The position numbers and the translations under genes were made by a program. From Acinetobacter amyesii (GTDB lineage: Bacteria; Pseudomonadota; Gammaproteobacteria; Pseudomonadales; Moraxellaceae): a DNA stretch of 64,000 bases. The notes beneath the pieces are model-generated. The model did not search any database. It saw only the letters and a list, made by a program, of their open reading frames with translations, and was not told where the DNA came from. The stretch lies in NCBI RefSeq assembly GCF_002018365.1, contig NZ_MVKX01000007.1, positions 62,001 to 126,000 on the forward strand, read 5' to 3'. Positions 17,464 to 25,564 of the stretch are shown here, piece by piece (position 1 is the stretch's first letter; every line of letters begins with the position of its first letter).

Positions 17464-18708
17464 ATGAAAGATATCGTAAAGGGTTCAAAATTATTTAAAT
17501 CGGCATTATCTATGGGAATTTTGACCGTCATGTGCGCGCAGATTCATGCCGCAGCCTTAGACCGCTCAGGACAGCCGATTACCGCATTTTTGCAGGATGG
17601 CAATTATGCAGAAGCCTCAATTTCAGTGCTTGATGCAGATGTATCCGGTACGGCGCGGCCTCATTACGCAGCAGCGAATACCGATCCTGCAACGGGCAAT
17701 ATGGCCAATAACTATCAATTTTATAATGCAGCGCTCAAACTTCAGCTCACGCCGCAATTTTCCTTTGGCCTGATTTATGATCAGCCCTTTGGCGCAGATG
17801 TCACCTATGAGCGTCTTGCCAACTCAACCTATTCCTCTGCTGCAGGCGCAACAACAGCAGAAGTCAGCACGCAGAATTTATCTTTTCTCTTGGGCTATCA
17901 GCCAACTGAAAACTGGAATATTTATGCAGGGCCTGTGTATCAAACCATTCAAGGTGACCTTGCCATTAACGGTTTAGGCTTTAGTGAAGCCAGCGGCTAT
18001 GGCTATGATGTTAAGGAAGACAGCGCGGTCGGCTGGCTCGCTGGCGTGGCCTATCAAATCCCGGAAATTGCGCTGAAAGCCGCGCTGACTTACCGTGCGG
18101 AAATTAAGCACGAATTTAATGCAGTAGAGAGCTTTTCTTTACCGCTAAGCGCATTAGTTCCGCTGGCTGGCACGGGGCAAACGGAGCTGACGACACCGCA
18201 ATCGGTCAATTTTGATTTTCAGACCGGTTTAAACCCAAGCACACTGGCTTTTTTTAATGCGCGCTGGGTCAATTGGAAAGACTTCTACATTAAGCCTTAT
18301 CAATTTGGCAAAGTGACTGAACTTTTAACCACAATGCAGCTGAATACCCCGATTTCATTAAATCTAGTCGATTATGATAAAGATCAAATTTCCATAAACG
18401 CAGGGCTGGCTAAAAAACTGAATACGCAATGGAGCGTGATGGCGCTGGCGGGCTGGGACAGCGGCGCTGGCAATCCAACCTCGACTCTAGGCCCGATTGA
18501 CGGATATTGGACAGCAGGTTTGGGGGCACAGTTTAATCCTGCACCGAATTACTTTATTCAAGGCGCGTTTAAGTATTTATGGTTTGGCGATGCCACCGGG
18601 CAGGCAGCCACTTATGCCATTCCAGGCAATGCCGAAGCAGCAAAAGTCGCAGATTATTCAGATAATACCGCTTGGGGCTATATGCTGAAAATGGGTTATA
18701 AATTTTAA
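17464..18708 (+). CDS. FadL/OmpP1/TodX-family outer-membrane channel
   Basis: The 414-residue protein has a signal peptide (basic MKDIVKGSKLFK, hydrophobic core, cleavage near QIHA-AAL). Mature repeats alternate hydrophobic and polar residues, as in beta strands, and it ends in KMGYKF with the terminal Phe of outer-membrane barrels. NYQFYNAALKLQLTPQFSFGLIYDQPFGADV near the N-terminal third is typical of the FadL family. These channels admit hydrophobic molecules such as fatty acids, toluene and other monoaromatics. It is the last gene of the plus-strand arm, 173 bp after the amidohydrolase, and suggests a hydrophobic substrate for the whole block. Confidence 0.85.
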   Translation: MKDIVKGSKLFKSALSMGILTVMCAQIHAAALDRSGQPITAFLQDGNYAEASISVLDADVSGTARPHYAAANTDPATGNMANNYQFYNAALKLQLTPQFSFGLIYDQPFGADVTYERLANSTYSSAAGATTAEVSTQNLSFLLGYQPTENWNIYAGPVYQTIQGDLAINGLGFSEASGYGYDVKEDSAVGWLAGVAYQIPEIALKAALTYRAEIKHEFNAVESFSLPLSALVPLAGTGQTELTTPQSVNFDFQTGLNPSTLAFFNARWVNWKDFYIKPYQFGKVTELLTTMQLNTPISLNLVDYDKDQISINAGLAKKLNTQWSVMALAGWDSGAGNPTSTLGPIDGYWTAGLGAQFNPAPNYFIQGAFKYLWFGDATGQAATYAIPGNAEAAKVADYSDNTAWGYMLKMGYKF

Positions 18709-18714
18709 ATATAT

Positions 18715-18760
18715 CAGCGCTAAATGAAACCGTAAAAAACGTCATTTCATTTAAGCGCTG
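18715..18760. terminator. Bidirectional hairpin between the FadL-type gene and the LysR gene
   Basis: CAGCGCTAAATGAAA (18715-18729) pairs with TTTCATTTAAGCGCTG (18745-18760) with a single 1-nt bulge. It sits between convergent genes and marks the right edge of the GC-richer block. T-runs are modest, so termination strength is uncertain. Confidence 0.6.
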
Positions 18761-18764
18761 TGTT

Positions 18765-19658
18765 TCATTCAAACTTCAAATGAAAAAAATCGTTAATTAA
18801 ATTAATAAATGCTTGTACACTTTGCGACGCATTTGTACTGCGCTTACTCATATATAAATTGATGGTTGGAAGGTCCGTATCTAACTTTTTGACAATAATA
18901 TTTTCATAAGCAATATCAGCAATATAACTCGGTAAAATCGTACACGACTGTGTAATATTGATTGAATTAATGTTGAATAAGATATTACTGGCGCGTTGGA
19001 TAATTTTTAAGTTGATCTTTTTGTCTTCTGCAAATTTTAAAATCTTGTGATGCAAAACTGACGAGACTTCCTCAGCCGGAATAATAAAATCTATTTCTTC
19101 TAAAGATTTGACTGATATTTTATTTTGATTTGCAAATGGATGCTGATTATTCATCAAGAAAATCAAAGGCTCTTCAAAAATCAACTGACTCGAAATTTCA
19201 TGGTTATTAATATCTGCCCTTGATATAGCGATATCAATACGCCCATTATGTAAATCACTGACGATTTGCGTGTCATTTAAGCTCAAAAGTTCAATTTTTA
19301 AGTCAGGAAACATCTCTGTGAGTTTCGGAATAATAAAAGGGAAAATTTTCATTTCAGCAACTGGTACAAAGCCGATGGTAATTTTTTGGTCTTTGGCTTT
19401 TTTGACTTGGCGCGTCATTGCAACTGCTTTATCGGCACTTTCTAAAATGTTTTTGGCATGTTCTAAAAACACTATTCCTTCATCGGTCAGTTCTACTTTA
19501 CGTTTAGAGCGAATAAATAACTGTACGCCAATGAACTCTTCGAGGTCTTTGATTTGTTGGCTAAGAGAAGGCTGAGCCGTATAAAGTTTTAATGCCGCTT
19601 GGCTAAAATTAAGTTCTTGTGCAACCATGACAAAATATTTTAAATGTCTTAATTCCAT
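18765..19658 (-). CDS. LysR-family transcriptional regulator
   Basis: A LysR-type regulator of 297 residues with the N-terminal HTH (MELRHLKYFVMVAQELNFSQ, then QPSLSQQIKDLE) and a periplasmic-binding-protein-like effector domain from about residue 90. It is more AT-rich than the catabolic block it faces, so it probably belongs to the host backbone. It is convergent with the FadL-type gene and has no divergent partner within 300 bp, so its target is unknown. Its resemblance to the BenM regulator is family-level; the effector domains differ strongly. Confidence 0.85.
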   Translation of the reverse strand: MELRHLKYFVMVAQELNFSQAALKLYTAQPSLSQQIKDLEEFIGVQLFIRSKRKVELTDEGIVFLEHAKNILESADKAVAMTRQVKKAKDQKITIGFVPVAEMKIFPFIIPKLTEMFPDLKIELLSLNDTQIVSDLHNGRIDIAISRADINNHEISSQLIFEEPLIFLMNNQHPFANQNKISVKSLEEIDFIIPAEEVSSVLHHKILKFAEDKKINLKIIQRASNILFNINSINITQSCTILPSYIADIAYENIIVKKLDTDLPTINLYMSKRSTNASQSVQAFINLINDFFHLKFE

Positions 19659-19969
19659 TTAAGTCACCTATGTAGTCCAATCCTTAGGACGTTTTTAATA
19701 CAATTCCGTTAGCAAGCTAAATAGTCTTATATTTTAAGGTGAAGTGTTCATTTTTTATTTAAATATCAATTTTTCTCATATTTCACTTCTAAATAGTTCA
19801 AAATTTTTAATCAAATGAACTCATGCTAAATTTTTGTGATTTCAAAATAGCGTCTTCTCTAGCACCGCAAAATTCATTTTAGAAATACATTTTCAAATAT
19901 ATATTTTGACAATACAGAATCAATAAAAAGGGATCATGTTGCATCATCCCTTTTTTACTCATCTTTGAA
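19659..19969. other. AT-rich intergenic stretch with LysR promoter and SDR terminator
   Basis: No ORF is supported. It holds the upstream region of the LysR gene, with a small CCTTAGG palindrome near 19.68 kb and a weak inverted repeat AGTTCA (19795-19800)/TGAACT (19816-19821). The hairpin terminator of the next gene is at its far end. Confidence 0.4.
19925..19955 (-). terminator. Rho-independent terminator of the SDR gene
   Basis: AAAAAGGGAT (19925-19934) pairs with ATCCCTTTTT (19946-19955) around an 11-nt loop. On the minus strand the stem ends in a T-run, right after the SDR stop codon. The T-run on the plus strand makes it potentially bidirectional. Confidence 0.8.
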
Positions 19970-20806
19970 TTATTTACGTTTTTTCTTACCACTGAGCAGA
20001 TCTATTGCTTGGGCATATCGTGTAGGTGCAATCCGCTGAATTAGATCAATAATTTTGGCGTCATTACCGATCAAAACACGACGTTTATTCTGCTTTACCG
20101 CATCTAAAATCACTTTTGCTGCAACTTCAGGCGGTGTTTTCAATACTTTATTAAAGGCTTTCGTGGCTCTATCTGGATTCATACCCAACGCACGAATACT
20201 GTCACTCATACGTGCGCTATTTGCAATATTGGTTCGAATTCCACCCGGATGCACACAGGTAGCGCTCACTCCGACATTTTCCAAATCTAATTCTTGACGT
20301 AAGGATTCTGTAAATCCACGGACTGCAAACTTCGTTGCATTATAGGCACTTTGCGTCGGTTGAGCTGTCAAACCAAATAAGCTGGAAATATTCACAATAT
20401 GTCCATCACCACTTTGTTTTAAATACGGTAAAAATGCTTTTGTCCCATATACCACACCCCAGAAATTGATATTCATAATCCACTCAATTTCATCATAATG
20501 CATACCTTCTACAGTACTGGCTAGCGCGACACCCGCATTGTTAAAGATCAAATTGACCTGACCAAATTCAGCTTGGGTTACAGCCGCCCATTGCTCGACA
20601 GCGGCACGATCAGACACATCTAATTGGGTCTGAGTTATTTTCACACCGGTGTGCTTAATCATTTCAGCCGTTTGTGCAAGGCCGTCGAGGTTGCGATCAC
20701 TTAATGCTAGATGCGCACCTGCTTGAGCCAGTTGAATAGCTAACTGCTGCCCAATACCTGAACCTGCTCCGGTAATGGCTGCGACTTTGTTGTTAAAATT
20801 TTTCAT
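19970..20806 (-). CDS. Short-chain dehydrogenase/reductase with a basic C-terminus
   Basis: The 278-residue classical SDR shows TGAGSGIG at about residues 14-21, NNAG in LIFNNAGVALAST, Ser in HIVNISSLFG, and Tyr-x3-Lys in SAYNATKFAV. The C-terminal end (YAQAIDLLSGKKKRK) is strongly basic, as in several membrane-associated Acinetobacter SDRs annotated for acyl or steroid-like substrates. It stands alone: the upstream gap is over 500 bp and the LysR gene lies beyond its terminator. The substrate cannot be deduced. Confidence 0.82.
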   Translation of the reverse strand: MKNFNNKVAAITGAGSGIGQQLAIQLAQAGAHLALSDRNLDGLAQTAEMIKHTGVKITQTQLDVSDRAAVEQWAAVTQAEFGQVNLIFNNAGVALASTVEGMHYDEIEWIMNINFWGVVYGTKAFLPYLKQSGDGHIVNISSLFGLTAQPTQSAYNATKFAVRGFTESLRQELDLENVGVSATCVHPGGIRTNIANSARMSDSIRALGMNPDRATKAFNKVLKTPPEVAAKVILDAVKQNKRRVLIGNDAKIIDLIQRIAPTRYAQAIDLLSGKKKRK

Positions 20807-21330
20807 CGTTATTCCTATATATACTTAATCCACTTCAGTGATCAAGCCGCATTTTCATATTATTCATAGCACAAGCTTAACGAGATCTGATCTATGAATG
20901 AAATGATTTTATTTAATTCTAAAATATGAATGCTATACATAGCTTTTTAGCGGTATTTTTTTAAATCAAATTAATCTAATTCACCATGAATAGAGCAAAA
21001 ATTAAAAGCTTTAATGAACTTTTTAGCTAATACTTTTTTACGGATTGTAGCTCCAATTCTTTTAAATCAAACTGCGTTTGATATTTATAAAAGTGATACA
21101 AACCCCAAATGTTATAAACAAAGCTCAACATTTATTCTATTTTTCTACACGATCCAGATTCTAGATATTCAAAATCAGTATATAAAATCCACAATATATA
21201 CTTATTTTTTTGTGAATATAGCCCTTGAAGACAGCAAGGCTGATGCTTTGTAATTTTCCAAGTCTTGTGTATCCACCTTTTGGAAGATCAGGGATGCACA
21301 TCTCTTACTATGTTCAATAGAGGTTCTAAA
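20807..21330. other. AT-rich intergenic region with small inverted repeats
   Basis: The stretch of about 520 bp holds the divergent promoters of the SDR and DUF2147 genes. ATTCATAG (20862-20869) is inverted as CTATGAAT (20892-20899), and GCTATACATAGC (20932-20943) is a 12-bp palindrome; either could bind a regulator. An open frame at 21014-21253 lacks a Shine-Dalgarno and looks like AT-rich noise. Confidence 0.4.
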
Positions 21331-21771
21331 ATGATAAAAACAACTCTTAGCCTAATCGGTTTGTCACTGGTGTCTAGCTTAGCTTTGGCTGCTGATCCAT
21401 TGCATGGTACTAAATGGAAAACCATCGATGACCAAACCAAAAAACCTTTATCTGTAGTTCAATTTAACGAAACCTCAAATGGCGTTTTATCTGCAAAAAT
21501 CGTGGATGTACTGACCCCGGGTGAAGCAGAAAACTGCCAAAAATGTGTAGGTAAATTCCACAATAAACCATTACTCGGTGTACAAATCGTGAATGGTTTA
21601 AAAAATACCGGTAAAAATACCTATGACGGCGGTAAAATTACTGACCCGAAAAATGGTAAAACCTATAGCTTCAATGCCAAAATGTCGAATGACGGCAAGA
21701 CCTTGAATGGTCGTGGCTATATTGGTGTATCTGCACTTGGACGCAGCCAAACATGGATACGTGTAAACTAA
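21331..21771 (+). CDS. Secreted DUF2147 domain protein
   Basis: A small exported protein of 146 residues. ATG 21331 (MIKTTLSLIGLSLVSSLALA-ADP) gives a clean signal peptide and has AGAGG upstream; a longer frame from 21265 would bury the signal and is rejected. The mature part begins LHGTKWKTIDDQTKKPLSVVQF. It carries the DUF2147 layout, with a Cys pair in ENCQKCVG and the ending NGRGYIGVSALGRSQTW. The family is periplasmic and of unknown biochemical function. It is a single gene followed at once by a strong terminator. Confidence 0.85.
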   Translation: MIKTTLSLIGLSLVSSLALAADPLHGTKWKTIDDQTKKPLSVVQFNETSNGVLSAKIVDVLTPGEAENCQKCVGKFHNKPLLGVQIVNGLKNTGKNTYDGGKITDPKNGKTYSFNAKMSNDGKTLNGRGYIGVSALGRSQTWIRVN

Positions 21772-21794
21772 TCCTTAGCGTACAAATTCAAAAA

Positions 21795-21819
21795 GCGACT
21801 CGATTGAGTCGCTTTTTTT
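21795..21819 (+). terminator. Rho-independent terminator of the DUF2147 gene
   Basis: GCGACTC (21795-21801), loop GATT, GAGTCGC (21806-21812), then seven T residues. A-rich bases before the stem also allow action on the minus strand for the convergent Rieske oxygenase gene. Confidence 0.88.
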
Positions 21820-21859
21820 GCATGAAAACTTCAAATATAAAATTATGCGATTATAAAAA

Positions 21860-22915
21860 TTATACGGTATATCGTTTGCTTAGCCCCCATTCGGCTAATA
21901 TGCGACGATAGGTTGTCGACGAGCGATCTGCTTCGAAATGCGCCTCCATACTGATATCCAGTGGCAATTCCTCTGGTTTTTGACTTTCCACCATGTCCTG
22001 ATCTTCAGCAAAAATTTGTGCATTAAAATCATAGACCGCTTGTAAATCTCCTGTAGTATCAAAATTTCGAGTTAAAGGCACAAATAAACGGGTTTTATTA
22101 TGCGATACAGGACAACAGGCATTTAAAATTTTCAATACCCCATTTTCAGGAAAATCGATGGTTAAAATTGCTGAAAATGGCGGATAGACATCAAACGTTC
22201 TTTTCCATAAAAAATCTTCTGGCGCTAAATGTTGTAAGCCATGCGGATAATTACTCACATCACTAAGATACTCTGTATGTAGTCCATAGTCCGTACGTAC
22301 TGTGGAATATTTTTGTACTTTAGGATTTTCACGGTCTGCAAAGCTCTCATGATGCACCCATGCGAAATGTGCAACATCAATAAAGCCTTCGAGCTGACGC
22401 CCACTTGAACCACCAATATCTACATAAGGTGGCAATATCGATTGGTGCTGCTCGGTATCCCACGTGTCTAAATCTGGAAAATTGGCCGTAGACTCATCGC
22501 GGTTAAATAAACTGGTCCACACTAATCCATATTTCAATACAACTGGAAATTTAGTTAATGAAAAACGCTCTGAAATTTGTGTCAACTCAGGCTGTGCAGG
22601 AATTTTTACACACTTTCCTGCGCCGTTATAATGTAAACCATGATATGGACAAATGATGTCTTCACCTTTGACCCAACCTTTGGTTAATGGCACCCCTCGA
22701 TGTGGACAGATATCACGAACCAAATGAATTTTTCCACTTTCAGTTTGATACAACGCCATTTTTACATCGAGTAATTGCACTTGTTGTGGTTCAATCGAAA
22801 CATCTTCTACACGTGCAACGGGATACCAATGCTGCGCCAAAATATTCCAGTCGTTGGCATCAAATGTACTGCACTGAGGTTGGGTAAATAAATTGAGTAC
22901 TGGAATGGCATTCAT
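21860..22915 (-). CDS. hpxD: Rieske non-haem iron oxygenase, HpxD-like (proposed purine oxidation)
   Basis: The 351-residue oxygenase subunit is of the VanA/phthalate-oxygenase type. The Rieske ligands are Cys70, His72, Cys89 and His92 (CPHRG...CPYHG), and the mononuclear iron site is GFIDVAHFAWVHH with His183 and His188. In Klebsiella the hpxD product (with reductase HpxE) is needed for hypoxanthine use. The neighbours here are urate-degradation genes, so a role in oxidising hypoxanthine or xanthine is the best inference; assignment to an aromatic demethylase is the alternative. No FNR/ferredoxin reductase partner is adjacent. It is divergent from a LysR regulator, with a palindrome between them. 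Confidence 0.7.
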   Translation of the reverse strand: MNAIPVLNLFTQPQCSTFDANDWNILAQHWYPVARVEDVSIEPQQVQLLDVKMALYQTESGKIHLVRDICPHRGVPLTKGWVKGEDIICPYHGLHYNGAGKCVKIPAQPELTQISERFSLTKFPVVLKYGLVWTSLFNRDESTANFPDLDTWDTEQHQSILPPYVDIGGSSGRQLEGFIDVAHFAWVHHESFADRENPKVQKYSTVRTDYGLHTEYLSDVSNYPHGLQHLAPEDFLWKRTFDVYPPFSAILTIDFPENGVLKILNACCPVSHNKTRLFVPLTRNFDTTGDLQAVYDFNAQIFAEDQDMVESQKPEELPLDISMEAHFEADRSSTTYRRILAEWGLSKRYTV

Positions 22916-23042
22916 AGTTCATCTCGACATTTTCAATATTTCTTCAGCATTTAGCGCCATTTAATTTTTGCTAAATCCTTATTTTCTAAGTCGAAATTAA
23001 AATCTAAACACATTTCTGTCTATTAGAATGATTTGCATAGAT

Positions 23043-23061
23043 TGTTCTATTTTTTAGAACA
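23043..23061. promoter_or_regulatory. 19-bp palindrome between the Rieske oxygenase and LysR genes
   Basis: TGTTCTA (23043-23049) and TAGAACA (23055-23061) form a perfect inverted repeat around 5 bp of T. A related TCTATTAGAA lies about 25 bp upstream. Its place in a divergent LysR promoter suggests the regulator's operator; this is inferred. Confidence 0.5.
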
Positions 23062-23163
23062 TTAAGCATTGATCCCTGCTTAATTTGATAAAGCTGGCAT
23101 GAATATCGCTTAAAATGCATAACATTATGATTCGCTGATCACGCGATAGAGATTGAAGCCTGT

Positions 23164-24093
23164 ATGTCGATTACCTTTTCTAGATTTTCTGAATATTTTA
23201 TGGCGGTTGCACGGACTGGGAGTCTACGCAAAGCTGCTGAACAACTTTTTATTTCAGTCTCGGCAGTACATCGACAAATCGTTTTGGCAGAGGAAGAACT
23301 CGGTGTTGCCCTATTTGAACGATTACCTCAGGGCTTAAAACTGACGCTTGCTGGTGAATTACTGTATGCCGATTTATTAAAATGGCAAAAAGAATATCAA
23401 CTGACGCGAACTCGATTTGATGAAATCCAAGGCTTAAACCGTGGAAACATTGAAATGGGCTTTATTGCAGCTTTGAATGACAGTTTTGTCGTCGACTGCA
23501 TTCAAAAGATGGCTGAAACTTATCCGTGGATCAACCTCAACATCAGCATGAATAGCAGTGAAGACATTTCCAGAAAAATCGTCGATGCAGAATTAGATTT
23601 TGGCATTATTTTAAATCCCAAAAGCCATAGCCAATTAGAGATTTTATCCTTTATAGAAATTCCGTTGGGCTTTGTGATGTCACCGCATCATACCTTGGGT
23701 GGGATGGATAAAATCTATCTTTCAGATACGTTAAATGAACGGCATATTTTACCGAGCGATCCACTCATTATTAGTGAATATGTACAGACTTTATATAAAC
23801 ATCATAAGTTTAGTCCGATTCAAAAGATCGAATGTAATGACATTAGAATGATATTGTCATTGGTTCAGCAACAATTAGGCATCAGTTTGATGTCATATAT
23901 GGATGCTTTGCCACTGCTTGAGAATAATAAGATTATTTTTAAACCGATCCGTGAAAAGGGTTTACACAGTTTGACCATCGCTTTATGTGTCGCATCGAAA
24001 CGCCAAACCTCCCGAATTTCTCAGATCATGATTAATCTTTTGGTGGAAAAAATGGAAGAAATTAAGATCAATTTAAAATCTTTAAACCCCTAA
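23164..24093 (+). CDS. LysR-family regulator of the purine cluster
   Basis: A LysR-type regulator of 309 residues. The HTH is unusual in sequence: MSITFSRFSEYFMAVARTGS, then ISVSAVHRQIVLAEEELGVALFERLPQGLKLT. The effector domain runs from about residue 95 (GNIEMGFIAALNDSF). It diverges from the HpxD-like gene and converges with hpxO, so it is placed to sense a purine intermediate such as urate or allantoin and control both. Klebsiella uses a LysR protein (HpxR) next to hpxDE in the same way; orthology is not established here. Confidence 0.8.
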   Translation: MSITFSRFSEYFMAVARTGSLRKAAEQLFISVSAVHRQIVLAEEELGVALFERLPQGLKLTLAGELLYADLLKWQKEYQLTRTRFDEIQGLNRGNIEMGFIAALNDSFVVDCIQKMAETYPWINLNISMNSSEDISRKIVDAELDFGIILNPKSHSQLEILSFIEIPLGFVMSPHHTLGGMDKIYLSDTLNERHILPSDPLIISEYVQTLYKHHKFSPIQKIECNDIRMILSLVQQQLGISLMSYMDALPLLENNKIIFKPIREKGLHSLTIALCVASKRQTSRISQIMINLLVEKMEEIKINLKSLNP

Positions 24094-24138
24094 AACCAGT
24101 ATATAGGCTTTTTTTGTCACTTAATTTTTATAAAAAAA

Positions 24139-24165
24139 AGCCAGTGCGAATAACCCGTACTGGCT
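24139..24165 (-). terminator. Rho-independent terminator of hpxO
   Basis: AGCCAGTGCG (24139-24148) pairs with CGTACTGGCT (24156-24165) with one G-T wobble and a 7-nt loop. The adjacent A-run (24132-24139) reads as a T-run on the minus strand. It lies between the convergent LysR gene and hpxO. Confidence 0.78.
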
Positions 24166-24197
24166 GCTGAAAGCTAAAGTTTTATTAGTTTATTTTT

Positions 24198-25355
24198 TTA
24201 ATCCAATGGATTACCTACAATATTACTAATAATGCCTTTCATAATATGATTACCTTGTTCTTTACGTAGTTCTGCATACCATTCACGCGTCACACTTTCA
24301 TCTTTCATATGGGTCACATCACAACGTTTACGCGCTCGCAGAACCAATTCATTGGCACGTTCATTACGTTTATTTTGATAACGACGCAATGAATCTTGTA
24401 ATCCTAAGGTATTGATTTGCAAAGAACGAGCTAAATAAATTGCGTCTTCCATTGCTTGGCAGCCGCCTTGTCCAATATCCGGCGTTGTGCTGTGTGCTGC
24501 ATCACCCACGATCACCACACGACCTTTGTAGAAATCTGCAAAAGGCTCAATATCATGAATTTCTACCCGATTGGTTTTTTGGGCATCTACAGCATCAATT
24601 AGCTTTTGAACCGGTTCACACCAGCTCTTAAAGTATTCTTTAAATAAAGCCTTATATTGTGTCCGATCATTCTCTAAACCTGCTGCTAAAGGGACATCAA
24701 AGAAGAAATAGAATCGGTTGTCGGCAACGGGCATCAGCGAAACGCGTTTGCCTTCTCCTACAAATGTCGTCCATTGATCTGCCGCAGCAAATTCTTCTGA
24801 AATCTCGACTAAACCGTTCCAATTGACGTAACCTGCATAGCGGCGCTCAACTTGTGCCCCCAATACATACACCCGTGTCAATGAATGTGTACCATCTGCA
24901 CCAACCAATAAATCAGCCTGAACCTTACTTCCATCGGCAAAATGTGTGATTACTTGATCATCTTGTTCTGAGAAGCTCACCATTTTTTTGCCTAGATGAA
25001 TATTCTCACGACCAAATTCATCCATGAGCATATTTTGTAAGTCTGCACGTGAAACAGGATAAGGTCGCTGTCCAACTTCTTCGATTAAAGGAAACAGACT
25101 AAACTGCGTCATAACATCGCCAGTTAAGCCATCGATATAGGCTAAATGATCCATCTTGCCACCGAGCTTTTCGACTTGTTCGGTTAGCCCCAAATAGTTC
25201 AAACATTTGACACCGTTAGACCATAAAGAAATAGCGGCTCCAACAGGTAAAATTTGTTCTACCTGTTCATAGATGGTTACTTGGTGTCCGAATTTTTTCA
25301 AAGCGATCCCTGTCGTTAGGCCCGCCATACCTGCACCAATAATTGTAATGTCCAT
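24198..25355 (-). CDS. hpxO: FAD-dependent urate hydroxylase HpxO
   Basis: The 385-residue class A flavin monooxygenase converts urate to 5-hydroxyisourate using NADH and O2, in place of cofactor-free uricase. The FAD motif [15 protein letters not shown] starts at residue 5. HpxO hallmarks are [53 protein letters not shown], and [21 protein letters not shown], all closely matching Klebsiella HpxO. It diverges from allantoicase across a 209-bp region with nested inverted repeats. Its product feeds the HIU hydrolase encoded at 29.5 kb. Confidence 0.93.
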   Translation of the reverse strand: MDITIIGAGMAGLTTGIALKKFGHQVTIYEQVEQILPVGAAISLWSNGVKCLNYLGLTEQVEKLGGKMDHLAYIDGLTGDVMTQFSLFPLIEEVGQRPYPVSRADLQNMLMDEFGRENIHLGKKMVSFSEQDDQVITHFADGSKVQADLLVGADGTHSLTRVYVLGAQVERRYAGYVNWNGLVEISEEFAAADQWTTFVGEGKRVSLMPVADNRFYFFFDVPLAAGLENDRTQYKALFKEYFKSWCEPVQKLIDAVDAQKTNRVEIHDIEPFADFYKGRVVIVGDAAHSTTPDIGQGGCQAMEDAIYLARSLQINTLGLQDSLRRYQNKRNERANELVLRARKRCDVTHMKDESVTREWYAELRKEQGNHIMKGIISNIVGNPLD

Positions 25356-25421
25356 CTATAACTCCCCTGTGTTTTTTTAAATATCTTTCTCCTAAAAAGC
25401 GAAAAGCATGCCATTTTTTTC

Positions 25422-25488
25422 AAACAAGCAATAAAAAATTCTAAAGTTGGCACACGCTGTGCTTCTAAACACGTGTAAATGCTTGTTT
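25422..25488. promoter_or_regulatory. Nested inverted repeats in the hpxO/alc divergent promoter
   Basis: Outer arms AAACAAGCA (25422-25430) and TGCTTGTTT (25480-25488) are perfectly inverted. An inner palindrome GCACA-CGC-TGTGC (25450-25462) shares almost the same centre (about 25455), and ACACGTGT (25469-25476) lies inside the right half. The symmetry suggests a multi-site regulator complex serving hpxO and alc together. No binding protein can be named. Confidence 0.5.
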
Positions 25489-25564
25489 TTATCAAATGTT
25501 AAATTTTTAACACTGAAAGCAAAATGCATATGTTTTAAATGAAAATAGTGAATGGATTTTATAT

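Noticed and set aside
21014..21253. Open frame of 79 codons in the AT-rich gap before the DUF2147 gene
   Set aside because: No Shine-Dalgarno, no recognisable domain, and amino-acid make-up typical of AT-rich non-coding sequence.
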